Below are positions 46,213 to 55,262 of a stretch of DNA of 64,000 nucleotides, one piece after another. Under the pieces are notes generated by a model. It was not told where the DNA came from. It searched no databases and saw only the letters and a list, made by a program, of their open reading frames with translations. The position numbers were made by a program, and so were the translations under genes. Origin of the DNA: Mucilaginibacter pankratovii (GTDB taxonomy: Bacteria; Bacteroidota; Bacteroidia; Sphingobacteriales; Sphingobacteriaceae); the NCBI RefSeq assembly GCF_014773265.1, contig NZ_JACWMY010000006.1, positions 310,001-374,000 of the forward strand, given 5' to 3'. Within the stretch, counting starts at the first letter, position 1, and each line of letters starts with the position of its first letter.

Positions 46213-46213
46213 G

Positions 46214-46290
46214 TAGTTGATAGTTCATGGGTGATAGTTCATAGTAGCGGAATTATTCTGCCATGAACTATCAACTATGATCTATGAACC
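46214..46290. repeat. Intergenic dyad of GTTCATAGT words between convergent genes
   Basis: The left arm GTTGATAGTTCATGGGTGAT (46216-46235) continues as AGTTCATAGT; the right arm CCATGAACTATCAACTATGA (46261-46280) continues to TCTATGAACC. They are close complements with an 18-base spacer. It lies between the convergent hexosaminidase and hydrolase genes, a position suited to a two-way terminator. Confidence 0.75.
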
Positions 46291-46297
46291 GAACTAA

Positions 46298-47359
46298 CTA
46301 CAATTCCACCTTTTTCTCGCCGGCGTCAACCGCTTTGATAAACCGGGTGAGGCCGCGCATGTAGGTGTGCTGGTCGTCGTACATGCTCATGTGGCTGCCG
46401 TTTTTGCAATACAGGTAGCTGCCGTTTTGCACCTGGGTGGCTATCCATTCCATGTGTTTTGGGTCCATGGTATCATATTCGCCGCCGATGCTTAAAGTTG
46501 GTACCGACAGGCCTTTTATTTCTTTTTTGCGATCCCACGTTAGAAGTTTACCTGATATGCCAAATTCGCTTGGGCCCTGCATGGTTACGTATAGCGACTG
46601 GTTTATCTTACCCATTGCACGGTTAACCGGCTCGGGCCACTCAGCTGCGGGCATCCGCAAAATGTGTTTTTCATAAAAGTTTGGGATCAGTAAACCCATA
46701 TATTCCGGGTTAGCGAAATCACCTTTGGCTTCTATCTCACGGATGCGGGCCAATACTTTCGGGTCGAATTGTTTGGCTAAAACCTCGTTGGCGTATTTGC
46801 CATAATCTGGGCAGCTTACCATCATGTTGGAGATGATAAGCCCTTTAAGGTGCTGCTGGTATTTCAAAGCGTATTCGGTAGCCAAAATGCCACCCCAGGA
46901 ATGACCCAGCAGGTAAAAATTATCCTTATCTAAATGCAGCGCCTGCCTTACCTGTTCTACTTCTTCCACATAACGCGGCAAGTCCCACATCGACGTGTCC
47001 TTTGGGTTATCAGAATTGCCGCAGCCCAGCTGGTCATAATAGATCAGCTCGATGCCTTTGCCGGGTAAAAAGCTCTCCATGCATTCAAAATATTCGTGCG
47101 TAGCACCGGGGCCGCCGTTCAGCAGCAACAGTTTCATGGTCGGGCTGTTGCCCAGCTTTTTCGTCCACACTTTAAACTTGCCTTTGGGCGTATTGATGGT
47201 AACCATTTGCACGCCGCCGTTCTTTACGCCCGAGGTGGTGTCTTTAAAATAGTCGGCCAATGCAGGCTCTTCGTATTGTTTGGCAGCAGGACTTACACAG
47301 GCAGATACGCAGGCCGCGGCAGCAATAACCGCAGAAAGGATAAAGGTTTTTAATTTCAT
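46298..47359 (-). CDS. Proline iminopeptidase-like alpha/beta hydrolase, exported lipoprotein
   Basis: This 353-residue protein has a lipoprotein-type signal with the run AACVSAC (Cys about 17 and 21; CVSACVS makes the exact lipidated Cys ambiguous). The hydrolase domain resembles proline iminopeptidases: LLLNGGPGATHEYFE (oxyanion region), the nucleophile elbow GHSWGG, the acid in GGEYDTMD and the late His in NGSHMSMYD. It would remove N-terminal residues from peptides in the envelope. It begins 320 bases from the TonB-receptor gene, separated by a palindrome-rich region. Confidence 0.88.
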   Translation of the reverse strand: MKLKTFILSAVIAAAACVSACVSPAAKQYEEPALADYFKDTTSGVKNGGVQMVTINTPKGKFKVWTKKLGNSPTMKLLLLNGGPGATHEYFECMESFLPGKGIELIYYDQLGCGNSDNPKDTSMWDLPRYVEEVEQVRQALHLDKDNFYLLGHSWGGILATEYALKYQQHLKGLIISNMMVSCPDYGKYANEVLAKQFDPKVLARIREIEAKGDFANPEYMGLLIPNFYEKHILRMPAAEWPEPVNRAMGKINQSLYVTMQGPSEFGISGKLLTWDRKKEIKGLSVPTLSIGGEYDTMDPKHMEWIATQVQNGSYLYCKNGSHMSMYDDQHTYMRGLTRFIKAVDAGEKKVEL

Positions 47360-47679
47360 GATGGCAAGAGATTTTGCTATAAATCTAATAAATTTTTGAT
47401 TTATAGATAGGGGGTCACAGCGTATAAGGCCCTTCTCAAATCAGGCAAAGTGTTTCAGGGGTGTCCCACTTTTAAAAGTGGGACACCTGTTTTTTGCAAT
47501 ATATTGTTTATCAATTAATTACAGTATTTTAGTGAAACACTTTGGGATACCCCTGTTGTTTAATTAACTACCGCAAATAATTGTAAATTAGTCGGTTATA
47601 AAGTACTGGCTAATCGGTATAAAAATTCATAAAGAAACAGAAGTGGGACACCTGTGCTTCAGAAAATTAGTATCTTAAA
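47360..47679. other. Gene-free, palindrome-rich region
   Basis: These 320 bases lie between the TonB-receptor stop and the hydrolase start, both reverse strand. They contain the inverted repeats at 47446-47544 and a copy of AAGTGGGACACCTGT at 47641-47655. No gene was recognised. Confidence 0.6.
47446..47655. repeat. GTGTCCCAC palindrome with flanking inverted repeats
   Basis: GTGTCCCACTTTT/AAAAGTGGGACAC (47461-47486) is a perfect 26-base palindrome without a loop. CAAAGTGTTTCA (47446-47457) and TGAAACACTTTG (47533-47544) are perfect 12-base inverted repeats outside it. AAGTGGGACACCTGT of the palindrome (47477-47491) recurs directly at 47641-47655. Confidence 0.8.
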
Positions 47680-49755
47680 TTAAAGCGAGACACCCATCCC
47701 CGCATAATAGTTCCTTGGAGGTGATGGATTATAATACCGGTTGCCAATGGCATTCAGATCATTACCCAGGCTGTATTTTTCGTTCAGCAAATTATCAGCA
47801 CCGGCATAAATTTCCAGTCTTGTTTTACCGAGCTTGTGCTGCCACGATGCTTTGGCCTGCAGCAAAAGGTATTTGCTTGCATACACGGTGTTCGCGTCAT
47901 TCAATGGGATACTGGAGGTGTAATTGTGCTGTACAAAAGCCGAAAATCCCTGTGGGAATATAGCCTGTAAAGATGATAGCACAACCTCACGAGGCACCCC
48001 TGTTAACTTATTGCCCGAGTAATTATTCCCGGCCACATCATAATCCCTAAAGTTGAAACGGCTGATGCTAACCGAGGTATTAAATTGCAGGCCGCGGATA
48101 AAATGTGTGCTATTCTGCCTGATGAGCCAATCGGTAAAGGCCAGTTCGAAGCCGGGCTGTTTGGTGCCGCCTGCATTTACGTAATACTCAGTTTCGTTTG
48201 GGTTTAGCTGGCGCACAATGGCATTGTTGATGCGGTAGTAAAATACGGAGGCGTCCAGTAACATGCTTTCGTCTTTATTCCGCAGGCGGAAACCCGTTTC
48301 ATAGTTCCAGCCAAACTGTGCCTGCAGGCCAGTATTTACAATATTATTTGTTGGCCTCACTTCCGCAGTGGTGGGGGTGGAGTAACCGCGACTAACCGAT
48401 GCGCGCCATATAAAATCATTAGTGACCTGGTACGATAGCGCAAACCTCGGCATCAGTTGAGGTGCAAAATCGCGGTTAGTAAAATCAGCCTCGTTTAACG
48501 GCGCCGTGTTCCTGAATTTATAATGGTAGTAATTTAGGCTGAGGGCAGCTTCGGCGTGCAAGCGTTTGTAAATATCAGCCGCGTACCGCGCAAAAAAGAA
48601 GTGCTGATTGGTGTTGATCTTATCTATCTTTTGCACGTTGCCCTTAACACCCTTGTTGTTATCATAATTGCTAATGAGCGAATTGGTTTGCTGCCATTCC
48701 AACCCCACATTCAGCTTGCCATCAAAATTGCCCGTTTGCTTGCCCGAGAATTGGAAATAAGTACGCAGGCCGTAGGTGTTTTCGTCCCGCTGCTCGTAAT
48801 TGGTGATAAAGGGGTTGGCAAAATCTACATGGTTACCAAATACTGTGAGCACATTACGTACGCCATCAGCTATTTTAGCATCGTTGGTTAAGCCGCCCAA
48901 AAGTAATTTGGTATTGATACGGATCTTTTGATCGATAGCCCCCGGTAGTGTTGCAGTTGGCAGCCTGGCCGAACGTGGATTGGCGGTTACCTGGGCAAGG
49001 TTCAATCCGCCCGGTGTTTGATAGTCCAAATCGGAGTAAAGTATGGTAGCGCGTAATTCGCTGTTTTTGGCATACTGCCAGGCATCGCCGGCTTGCAGAT
49101 AAGTGCGGTGCATGCGGCTGTTTTGGCGATAACCGTCGTAGTTTTGGTAGGATTGATTAAAATTGAACCGGTTATTGCCGCTGCTTTTTTGCAGGGAGAC
49201 CTTTTGATGAAATAAGCCATACGAGCCGCCGTTTACACCTGCCGATAGGTAGCTGCTATCCAAACGGTTTACCGGGCTCAACAAAACCACGCCGCCGCTA
49301 TTGGCTCCAAATAAACTGCCATCGGGCCCTTTTAAGATCTCGATATGGCGGATGTTGCCGATATCGATAGCGTTCAGGTAGGTATTGCCACCGGCGTCTG
49401 TTAATGGGATCTCATCAAAATAAATCTTTACATCCCTCACCCCAAACGGAGATCGCAGTAAACTCCCCCTGATAGACAGCCGGTAGCTACCCGGCGAGCG
49501 TTCTTCTGCCCGGATGCCGGGTACGGTATTTAAGGCGGTTACAAAGGAATTATCGGGCTGCAGTTTTAATTGCGCCGCACCCAACACGCTTACCGAGGCG
49601 GGCACGCCGAGCAAAGGCTGCCCGGTAAGGTAACCTTTTACGGTAACCGTTTGCAGTTGCTTTAGAGTATCGGCTTTAGGCTGGGTTTTATTTTGGGCGA
49701 TAGCGCTGCCGGTTAATACAAAAAGGGAAAGCAGGCTGAGGTAGAATTTATTCAT
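47680..49755 (-). CDS. TonB-dependent outer-membrane receptor
   Basis: This 691-residue protein has a signal peptide (ending near GSAIAQ). A TonB-box-like segment and the plug domain follow (about 35-160, with the motifs VPGIRAEERSPGSYRLSIRG and IEILKGPDGSLFGANSGGVV). A 22-strand-type barrel ends in NYYAGMGVSL, with the usual aromatic-rich C-terminus. It imports a large ligand such as a siderophore, vitamin or glycan. Its plug resembles siderophore-type receptors (FecA/CirA-like); it has no SusD partner and no carboxypeptidase-like N-terminal domain. The interrupted sugar dehydrogenase gene lies upstream on the same strand. Confidence 0.9.
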   Translation of the reverse strand: MNKFYLSLLSLFVLTGSAIAQNKTQPKADTLKQLQTVTVKGYLTGQPLLGVPASVSVLGAAQLKLQPDNSFVTALNTVPGIRAEERSPGSYRLSIRGSLLRSPFGVRDVKIYFDEIPLTDAGGNTYLNAIDIGNIRHIEILKGPDGSLFGANSGGVVLLSPVNRLDSSYLSAGVNGGSYGLFHQKVSLQKSSGNNRFNFNQSYQNYDGYRQNSRMHRTYLQAGDAWQYAKNSELRATILYSDLDYQTPGGLNLAQVTANPRSARLPTATLPGAIDQKIRINTKLLLGGLTNDAKIADGVRNVLTVFGNHVDFANPFITNYEQRDENTYGLRTYFQFSGKQTGNFDGKLNVGLEWQQTNSLISNYDNNKGVKGNVQKIDKINTNQHFFFARYAADIYKRLHAEAALSLNYYHYKFRNTAPLNEADFTNRDFAPQLMPRFALSYQVTNDFIWRASVSRGYSTPTTAEVRPTNNIVNTGLQAQFGWNYETGFRLRNKDESMLLDASVFYYRINNAIVRQLNPNETEYYVNAGGTKQPGFELAFTDWLIRQNSTHFIRGLQFNTSVSISRFNFRDYDVAGNNYSGNKLTGVPREVVLSSLQAIFPQGFSAFVQHNYTSSIPLNDANTVYASKYLLLQAKASWQHKLGKTRLEIYAGADNLLNEKYSLGNDLNAIGNRYYNPSPPRNYYAGMGVSL

Positions 49756-49766
49756 AGCGGGTATGA

Positions 49767-49800
49767 AACAAAAATAGCCCTTTAAAACTAAAAGGGCTAT
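49767..49800 (-). terminator. Terminator of the sugar dehydrogenase gene
   Basis: ATAGCCCTTT (49774-49783) pairs with AAAGGGCTAT (49791-49800); on the reverse strand TTTTGTTTC follows. It lies beyond the distal TAA at 49825-49827, which supports that TAA as the original gene end. Confidence 0.75.
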
Positions 49801-49824
49801 CTGTGGTAAAGATTTACAACAATA

Positions 49825-51138
49825 TTACTTAGCGGCCACGCGCCATATTTTATTGCTGGCATCATCGGCCACCAATAGCGAGCCATCTTTGGCAACGGTA
49901 ACCCCAACCGGCCTTCAGTACACCTCTTTTTTGGCATTATCGGCAATAAAGCCGGTTAAAAAATCTTCCATTTTGGCAACGGGCTTGTTATTAATAAAGG
50001 GCAGAAAAGTAACCTTATACCCCGATAATACCGAGCGGTTCCAGGAGCCGTGCTGGCCAATAAAGGTGCCCCCGTTATATCGTGCCGGGAACTTTTTGCC
50101 ATCGTAAAAGGCTATGCCTAAGGATGCCGTATGAGCGCCCAAAGCAAAATCGGGCGTGATGGTCTTCTGCACCATATCCGGGCGCTTCACTTCTAAGCGC
50201 GGGTCCTCGTGCTGCCCAAAGTATGCCCAGGGCCATCCGTAAAAACCACCTTCCTTAACGCTGGTGAGGTAATCGGGCACCAGGTCGTCGCCCAGTTCAT
50301 CGCGCTCGTTCACTACGGTGTACAATACGCCTGTACCCGGTTGCAGATCTATGCCCACCGGATTGCGCAAACCCGAAGCGTAAACACGCTCGCCACTCCC
50401 ATCGGGGTTTATTTCTAAGATATTGGCGCGGCGCAACTCGTTTTCCATGCCATGTTCGGCAACGTTGCTGCCCGAGCCTACCGATACGTAAATCTTGGTG
50501 CCGTTGGCATTAGCAAGCAGGTTACGGGTCCAGTGGTTATTATATCCACCGGCGGGGAGCGCCAGTATCATTTTGCCGGGGCCTTCAATTTTGGTTTGGC
50601 CGGCTTTGTAATTATATTGCCAAAGCCCGTCGGTATTGGCTACGTAAAACCAATTGCCGATGATGAGCATGCCGTAAGGCTGGTTCAACTTATCCAGGAA
50701 GGTTGTTTTTACCTCCGGCGCGCCGTCGCCGTTCGCATCGCGCAGCAAAGTGATTTGGTTAGCGCTTTTACCCAGGTTTTGTGAACCGGCTGCGCCGATG
50801 ATCTTCGCGCCCAGTTTTTTTATGCCCTTCATTTCGGTGTTGGCTTCCGATACTAATATATCACCGTTGGGTGCTATGTAAATATTGCGCGGATTTTTAA
50901 GGCTATCTGCAAAAAGGCTTACGTTAAAGCCGGCGGGGGCCACGGGTGTTTTGCCTTTTGGCCAACCTATCACCCTGCAGTAGCTCCGTACCGATTTTGT
51001 TTCGAAGGGGGCAGGTAAAGCCACGTCCTGCTTCTCCGGCGTTTGCAAAGCGTCTTTTTTTGTGGGGTCGGGTTTATTTTGAGAACAGGCTGATAGAACT
51101 GTTGCGGTGAATACGATGTATATGAATTTGAACCTCAT
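49825..51138 (-). pseudogene. PQQ-dependent sugar dehydrogenase (sorbosone dehydrogenase-like) interrupted by a TGA codon
   Basis: The open frame gives 407 residues and stops at a TGA (49915-49917). In the same frame 29 further codons follow after the TGA, reading RPVGVTVAKDGSLLVADDAS and on to IWRVAAK before a TAA (49825-49827). This is exactly the last blade expected of the family, where the usual residue between EVY and RPVG is Gly; GGA to TGA is one change. The rest is intact: lipoprotein-like signal with LSAC, GFNVSLFADSLKNPRNIYIAPNGDILVSEA, and a HWTRNLL segment. It may be a nonsense mutant, a sequencing error, or tolerate loss of the last strands. Relatives bind PQQ and oxidise sugars. 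Confidence 0.8.
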
Positions 51139-51257
51139 TTTATCTTATTGGATAAATAAATTAACTTTTGGTGCCGCGTTTTTGTTTCGGAATGAAGATG
51201 CTTTTAGATTATAGCGAGATTAAGCAATAATAAACATGCACGGTATCTTAAAAAGAT

Positions 51258-51265
51258 TATTTTTG
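51258..51265 (+). promoter_or_regulatory. -7 box of the T9SS cargo gene
   Basis: TATTTTTG matches TAnnTTTG and ends 29 bases before the ATG at 51295. A -33 TTG was not seen. Confidence 0.4.
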
Positions 51266-51294
51266 GCAAATAACTGTTGTACAGCAGTGTAAAG

Positions 51295-53256
51295 ATGCAA
51301 CCAATCAGACTAAAGGTACTTTTATTCTTGTTTTTAATTTTCGCTGCCACGCAAAGCAACGCCCAGGAATGTAAGGGTGGTTTGGGTGACGCGGTTATTA
51401 GCCAGGATTTTGGATCGGGCACGGGTTATGGCCCGGCTTTGCCCGGTACGGTTACCAATTACAGTTATACCAGCAATACCTGCCCGCCCGATGGAAGTTA
51501 CACCATAGCCACCGGCACAAGCGGGTGCTTTGGCAATAGCTGGCATACCGTACTGCAAGACCATACGGGTAACCCGAATGGTTATATGATGATCATCAAC
51601 GCATCAAACAACCCGGGGCAGTTTTTCAGGCAGCAAACTCAAATAGGCGCGCTATGCCCAAACACAACCTATGAGTTTTCGGCCTACATACTCAACCTTA
51701 TTTTGCCACCAACATGCGGTGGACAAAGTAGCAGGCCAAACATTACATTCTCAATTGAGACAGTTGACGGAAGGGTTTTAAATCCCGGTCCGGATGCTAA
51801 CACCGGGGATATATTCCCAACCAGCTCGCCTACCTGGGTAAAAAAGGGAACTTTTTTTACCACACCAGCGGGCGTGACTGAGGTAGTGGTAAGAATGGTA
51901 AACAATGCGCCGGGCGGTTGCGGTAACGATCTTTTACTGGACGATATCAGCTTTAGGGCCTGCGGCCCTGTGGTACAGGCAAACTTTGCCGGGCAGGCAT
52001 CCGTCACCAGCCAAAATGTATGCGAGGGCCAGCCGGCAGAGTACGATATTACGACGATCCAGGGCGAAGGCTATACAGCACCCCAGTACCAATGGCAGCG
52101 TAATTTTAACGGCAGCAACGGCTGGATAGATATTCCGGGGGCAACGGGCACATCGTATCATGTATCGTTCCCGAGCAGTCAATTGGGCAATTACCAATAC
52201 CGCCAGGGCGTTGCAGAGGGCGATAACATTGCATCTTTAAATTGCAGGGTGTATTCTAACCCGGTTACCCTCGAGGTTACAAAGTACCCGGATGTGCCGG
52301 TCATTCCCCCGGCCTCTGTTTGCGAGGGTGATGTACTTACCCTTACGGCAAGTGGCGGCGCAAGCTATAGCTGGACGGGGCCAAACCTCCCCGCTACCAC
52401 CCAAAACCCATTGGTTATCCCGAATGTAACAGCGGCTATGGCCGGCCAATACAAAGTGATAGTAACATCTGCGGCAGGTTGCCCACAGCCAGGTACAGTA
52501 GAGGTAACGGTTAAACCAAAACCTGTTATTACCATAAGCCCGCCGGTTGCGATATGCCAAAGCGCCAGTACAAGCTTATCCGCGTACGCGCCGGGTGCGG
52601 TTTCGTATAGCTGGTCGCCTGCAACGGGCTTGTCGGACCCTAATTCGCAGAACCCGGTTGCGAGTCCGCAGCAAACCACGGTATATACGGTAACGGTAGT
52701 GGGGGCCAACGATTGCAGCAATACCGCGCAGGTTGAAGTAAAGGTTGTAGACCGCCCGGTTGCCGACGCCGGGAAAGATAAAAAGATTTTTGAAGGGCAA
52801 TCGGTAACCCTTGATGGCAAGGGGAACGGCGAAATATTGAGTTATGAGTGGACACCGGCCGATCACCTGTCCGATCCGCATTCGGCAACGCCAACTGCAA
52901 ATCCAATAGATGATATTACCTATACGCTAACCGTTACCTCGCTAAATAGCTGCTTTACCGCCCAGGACCAGGTTTTTGTACGGGTTTATAAAAAGATAGT
53001 TATCCCTAATACATTTACGCCTAATAATGATGGTACTAATGATATCTGGAACATTGAGGCCCTGGAAACCTATGCCCAAAGTACCATCACCATTTATAAT
53101 AAAAGCGGCCAGCAGGTGTATTACGATATAGGCTACGCCAAACCCTGGACCGGTAACTTTAAAGGTAAGCAACTACCTGCCGGCACTTATTATTATGTGA
53201 TTGACCTGAAGAACGGCGCCCCAATGCTATCGGGCTGGGTGCTGTTGGTACGCTAA
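51295..53256 (+). CDS. Secreted multidomain protein with type IX secretion C-terminal domain (CHU_C, type B)
   Basis: From ATG 51295 the protein has 653 residues with a signal peptide ending near QSNAQE. The N-terminal domain (about 20-220) looks like a jelly-roll ligand-binding module. Ig/PKD-like repeats follow (about 225-560), marked by recurring ASVCEGDVLTLTASGGASYSW and VSYSWSPATGLSDPNSQNP. The last 85 residues start with VIPNTFTPNNDGTNDIWNIE and end in GTYYYVIDLKNG...GWVLLVR, the gliding-motility-associated C-terminal domain that targets cargo through the type IX system. It is likely an adhesin. The TTG six codons upstream is a less likely start. It meets the convergent next gene with no gap. 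Confidence 0.88.
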   Translation: MQPIRLKVLLFLFLIFAATQSNAQECKGGLGDAVISQDFGSGTGYGPALPGTVTNYSYTSNTCPPDGSYTIATGTSGCFGNSWHTVLQDHTGNPNGYMMIINASNNPGQFFRQQTQIGALCPNTTYEFSAYILNLILPPTCGGQSSRPNITFSIETVDGRVLNPGPDANTGDIFPTSSPTWVKKGTFFTTPAGVTEVVVRMVNNAPGGCGNDLLLDDISFRACGPVVQANFAGQASVTSQNVCEGQPAEYDITTIQGEGYTAPQYQWQRNFNGSNGWIDIPGATGTSYHVSFPSSQLGNYQYRQGVAEGDNIASLNCRVYSNPVTLEVTKYPDVPVIPPASVCEGDVLTLTASGGASYSWTGPNLPATTQNPLVIPNVTAAMAGQYKVIVTSAAGCPQPGTVEVTVKPKPVITISPPVAICQSASTSLSAYAPGAVSYSWSPATGLSDPNSQNPVASPQQTTVYTVTVVGANDCSNTAQVEVKVVDRPVADAGKDKKIFEGQSVTLDGKGNGEILSYEWTPADHLSDPHSATPTANPIDDITYTLTVTSLNSCFTAQDQVFVRVYKKIVIPNTFTPNNDGTNDIWNIEALETYAQSTITIYNKSGQQVYYDIGYAKPWTGNFKGKQLPAGTYYYVIDLKNGAPMLSGWVLLVR

Positions 53257-54516
53257 CTATTTCTGTTTCCCTAAGATGTAGTTTACGCCAAAGTTGTTGC
53301 TGGTTTGTTTAAAGCCATAATAACTATCGCGGGCAATTGGGTTGCCGGATAAATGTTCGGCATATATCTGAAATTTCTTGTGAATCAAAAACCCAACTTT
53401 ATAGGTTATGGCATTATTGTAACTACTGAATAAAAATGGCAGGTACTCGTTTGGTAATGGTGTTCCATCATACTTCACAAATTTCTTATTGAAGAAAGTA
53501 TACTTGCTTATGCCGTATCCCAATGATAAATAGAATTTAAAGTTGTCGCCGTTATAAATATGGTAAGAAACGGAGGGCGTTAAAGAAGTTACCACCTGAT
53601 CGAAACTGTATGATGTATTGGAAAAGGTATTTTTATACTTAATATCCGTCGCCGACAATTCTACCGAAAATACCAGCCTGCGTGTGTTGGGGTTAACGTA
53701 AGCATTAAAACCGAACACAGCTCTCGGTAAAACGGAATTGTATGGCGTGCCCGCCGCATTGCCGTTCTGGTCGCGCGAGGTAGTTTTAGTTGCATTTAGT
53801 CCAAGCCCGGCATACAGGTCAAAACTATCGTCGCTGCCGCCTGGCTGGGTTAAAGCAACCTGTGCTTTTGTATAGCCGTTCATTTTGGTCACAATTTTCA
53901 GCAGATCGGGTTTTGTATATTCGGTACCATCCATTGTTTGCTGCAGGCCGTCATCAAGTATGTTTGCTTTTAAAGCTACAGCGGTAAGCTGCTGCAGATA
54001 AGTGGCTTCTGTGGTTGTGTTGCCTTTTTGTATTTCGCTGGTATTACCGTTATAATAAACCCTGTAGATCAACTCGTGCACGGCGTTATCGGTACCCGGG
54101 TCGCTGTAGAAATAACGGGGTTTTATAGCGTCTAAATACGAATAAAGGTTTATCACTTTACCGGTTTGCAATACTTTTAAAAAAACGTTCTCCACGGTAA
54201 AGCTGGTATCGCGGCCCCCAAGTATGCGGTTGTTATTTGTTTCGTCATGGCTAATTGGCCCGCTGTAGCGCTGGTATATATCCAGCTTATCAATGCTGAA
54301 ATATTTAATTTCGGCTGTAGTGAAGTTGCGGATTTTGTTATCCGGTGTTCTGAAACGGATGCTTGCAGGGTTGCTGCCCCATTCCTGGTAGTCTATTTCG
54401 CCTTTTACAGTGTCGCCGGCTAAGGTTACCGCATAGCCGGTTTTAAAATTACTTTGTGCAAAAGAGAACGTGGTAAATAAAAATACAGGTAATAGTGATA
54501 AGTAAATTTTCGTCAT
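53257..54516 (-). CDS. Secreted protein with KGD repeat-family N-terminal domain and outer-membrane beta-barrel
   Basis: This 419-residue protein has a signal peptide ending near FSFAQS. Residues about 25-220 form a domain (FKTGYAVTLAGDTVKGEIDY...ERYSGPI...GRDTSFTVENVFLKVLQTGKVINLYSYLD) shared with the next two genes. From about residue 230 an alternating-residue barrel follows, ending in NNFGVNYILGKQK, typical of small outer-membrane barrels. I do not know the family function. It is the last gene of a three-gene paralogous cluster on the reverse strand. Confidence 0.75.
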   Translation of the reverse strand: MTKIYLSLLPVFLFTTFSFAQSNFKTGYAVTLAGDTVKGEIDYQEWGSNPASIRFRTPDNKIRNFTTAEIKYFSIDKLDIYQRYSGPISHDETNNNRILGGRDTSFTVENVFLKVLQTGKVINLYSYLDAIKPRYFYSDPGTDNAVHELIYRVYYNGNTSEIQKGNTTTEATYLQQLTAVALKANILDDGLQQTMDGTEYTKPDLLKIVTKMNGYTKAQVALTQPGGSDDSFDLYAGLGLNATKTTSRDQNGNAAGTPYNSVLPRAVFGFNAYVNPNTRRLVFSVELSATDIKYKNTFSNTSYSFDQVVTSLTPSVSYHIYNGDNFKFYLSLGYGISKYTFFNKKFVKYDGTPLPNEYLPFLFSSYNNAITYKVGFLIHKKFQIYAEHLSGNPIARDSYYGFKQTSNNFGVNYILGKQK

Positions 54517-54556
54517 AGTTAAGGGGGCTTAGGGTTATTAGATAGTAGTTGTTTTT

Positions 54557-55216
54557 TTACTTTTTTACACCGTTTATTTTATTTACCACTTCAAGGATAT
54601 AGCTTTTCGTATAGCGTAACCATTCTATTTTGTGTTGAATGTCGGGTGTCATCAAATCGTGTTTAAGGGCAATGTTGTACAATTGCGTCATGTATGTATC
54701 TTCGCTTACCGTGCGGCCTTTGCCTGTATATACGTTTACCTTCCCCGAATCATAGTAAAGGCGGTATCCCAATTCTACCGGCATTTCACCATCCTTTTCG
54801 GTGATATAAAAACGGTTTTTTATATGATCACTAAACGAATAGAGGGAGAGCTTTTCTCCCTTTTGCAGCACTTTTAAAAATACCGTATCAAGCCTCATTG
54901 ATGTATCCCGTTCGTTTAATACCTGTTGTTCACTAATGTGGTCAAGTGTAATAAATCCAGCGTAGCGCTGGTATGCCTGGCGTCCTTTAACTTCTAAATA
55001 CTGCGTATTATTCGGCGTTAAAACCATTGCGTTATTCCCTGCGGCTGTGTTAAATTTTACTTGCCGGGGGTTGCCATGCAGATCGCGGGAATCAATTGTG
55101 CCATATAAAGTATCGCCTTTTAAGGTAACTGCATAACCCGGCTCAAAATGGGTTTGTGCTACCGCTAATGATGAGAGTAATAATAAAGTTGCGACCGTTA
55201 GGTAAAGTAGCTTCAT
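54557..55216 (-). CDS. Secreted paralogue with the shared N-terminal domain only
   Basis: From ATG 55216 the protein has 219 residues with a signal peptide ending near SLAVAQ; an upstream in-frame start at 55276 would add 20 residues before the signal and is rejected. The mature part (HFEPGYAVTLKGDTLYGTID...VLNERDTSMRLDTVFLKVLQKGEKLSLYSFSD) is plainly homologous to its two neighbours. It has neither a barrel nor a membrane helix at the C-terminus and ends shortly after YTKSYILEVVNKINGVKK. It is probably periplasmic. The function is unknown. Confidence 0.75.
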   Translation of the reverse strand: MKLLYLTVATLLLLSSLAVAQTHFEPGYAVTLKGDTLYGTIDSRDLHGNPRQVKFNTAAGNNAMVLTPNNTQYLEVKGRQAYQRYAGFITLDHISEQQVLNERDTSMRLDTVFLKVLQKGEKLSLYSFSDHIKNRFYITEKDGEMPVELGYRLYYDSGKVNVYTGKGRTVSEDTYMTQLYNIALKHDLMTPDIQHKIEWLRYTKSYILEVVNKINGVKK

Positions 55217-55262
55217 AATCAGGTATTGATAATTGTGATAAGTTTTTGTTGCCAGGCCCCCA

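Noticed and set aside
49825..49917. TGA recoded as Gly or Trp in this genome
   Set aside because: TGA is the ordinary stop of other genes here, such as truA and the DUF2157 gene, so general recoding is excluded; a local nonsense mutation or error is simpler.
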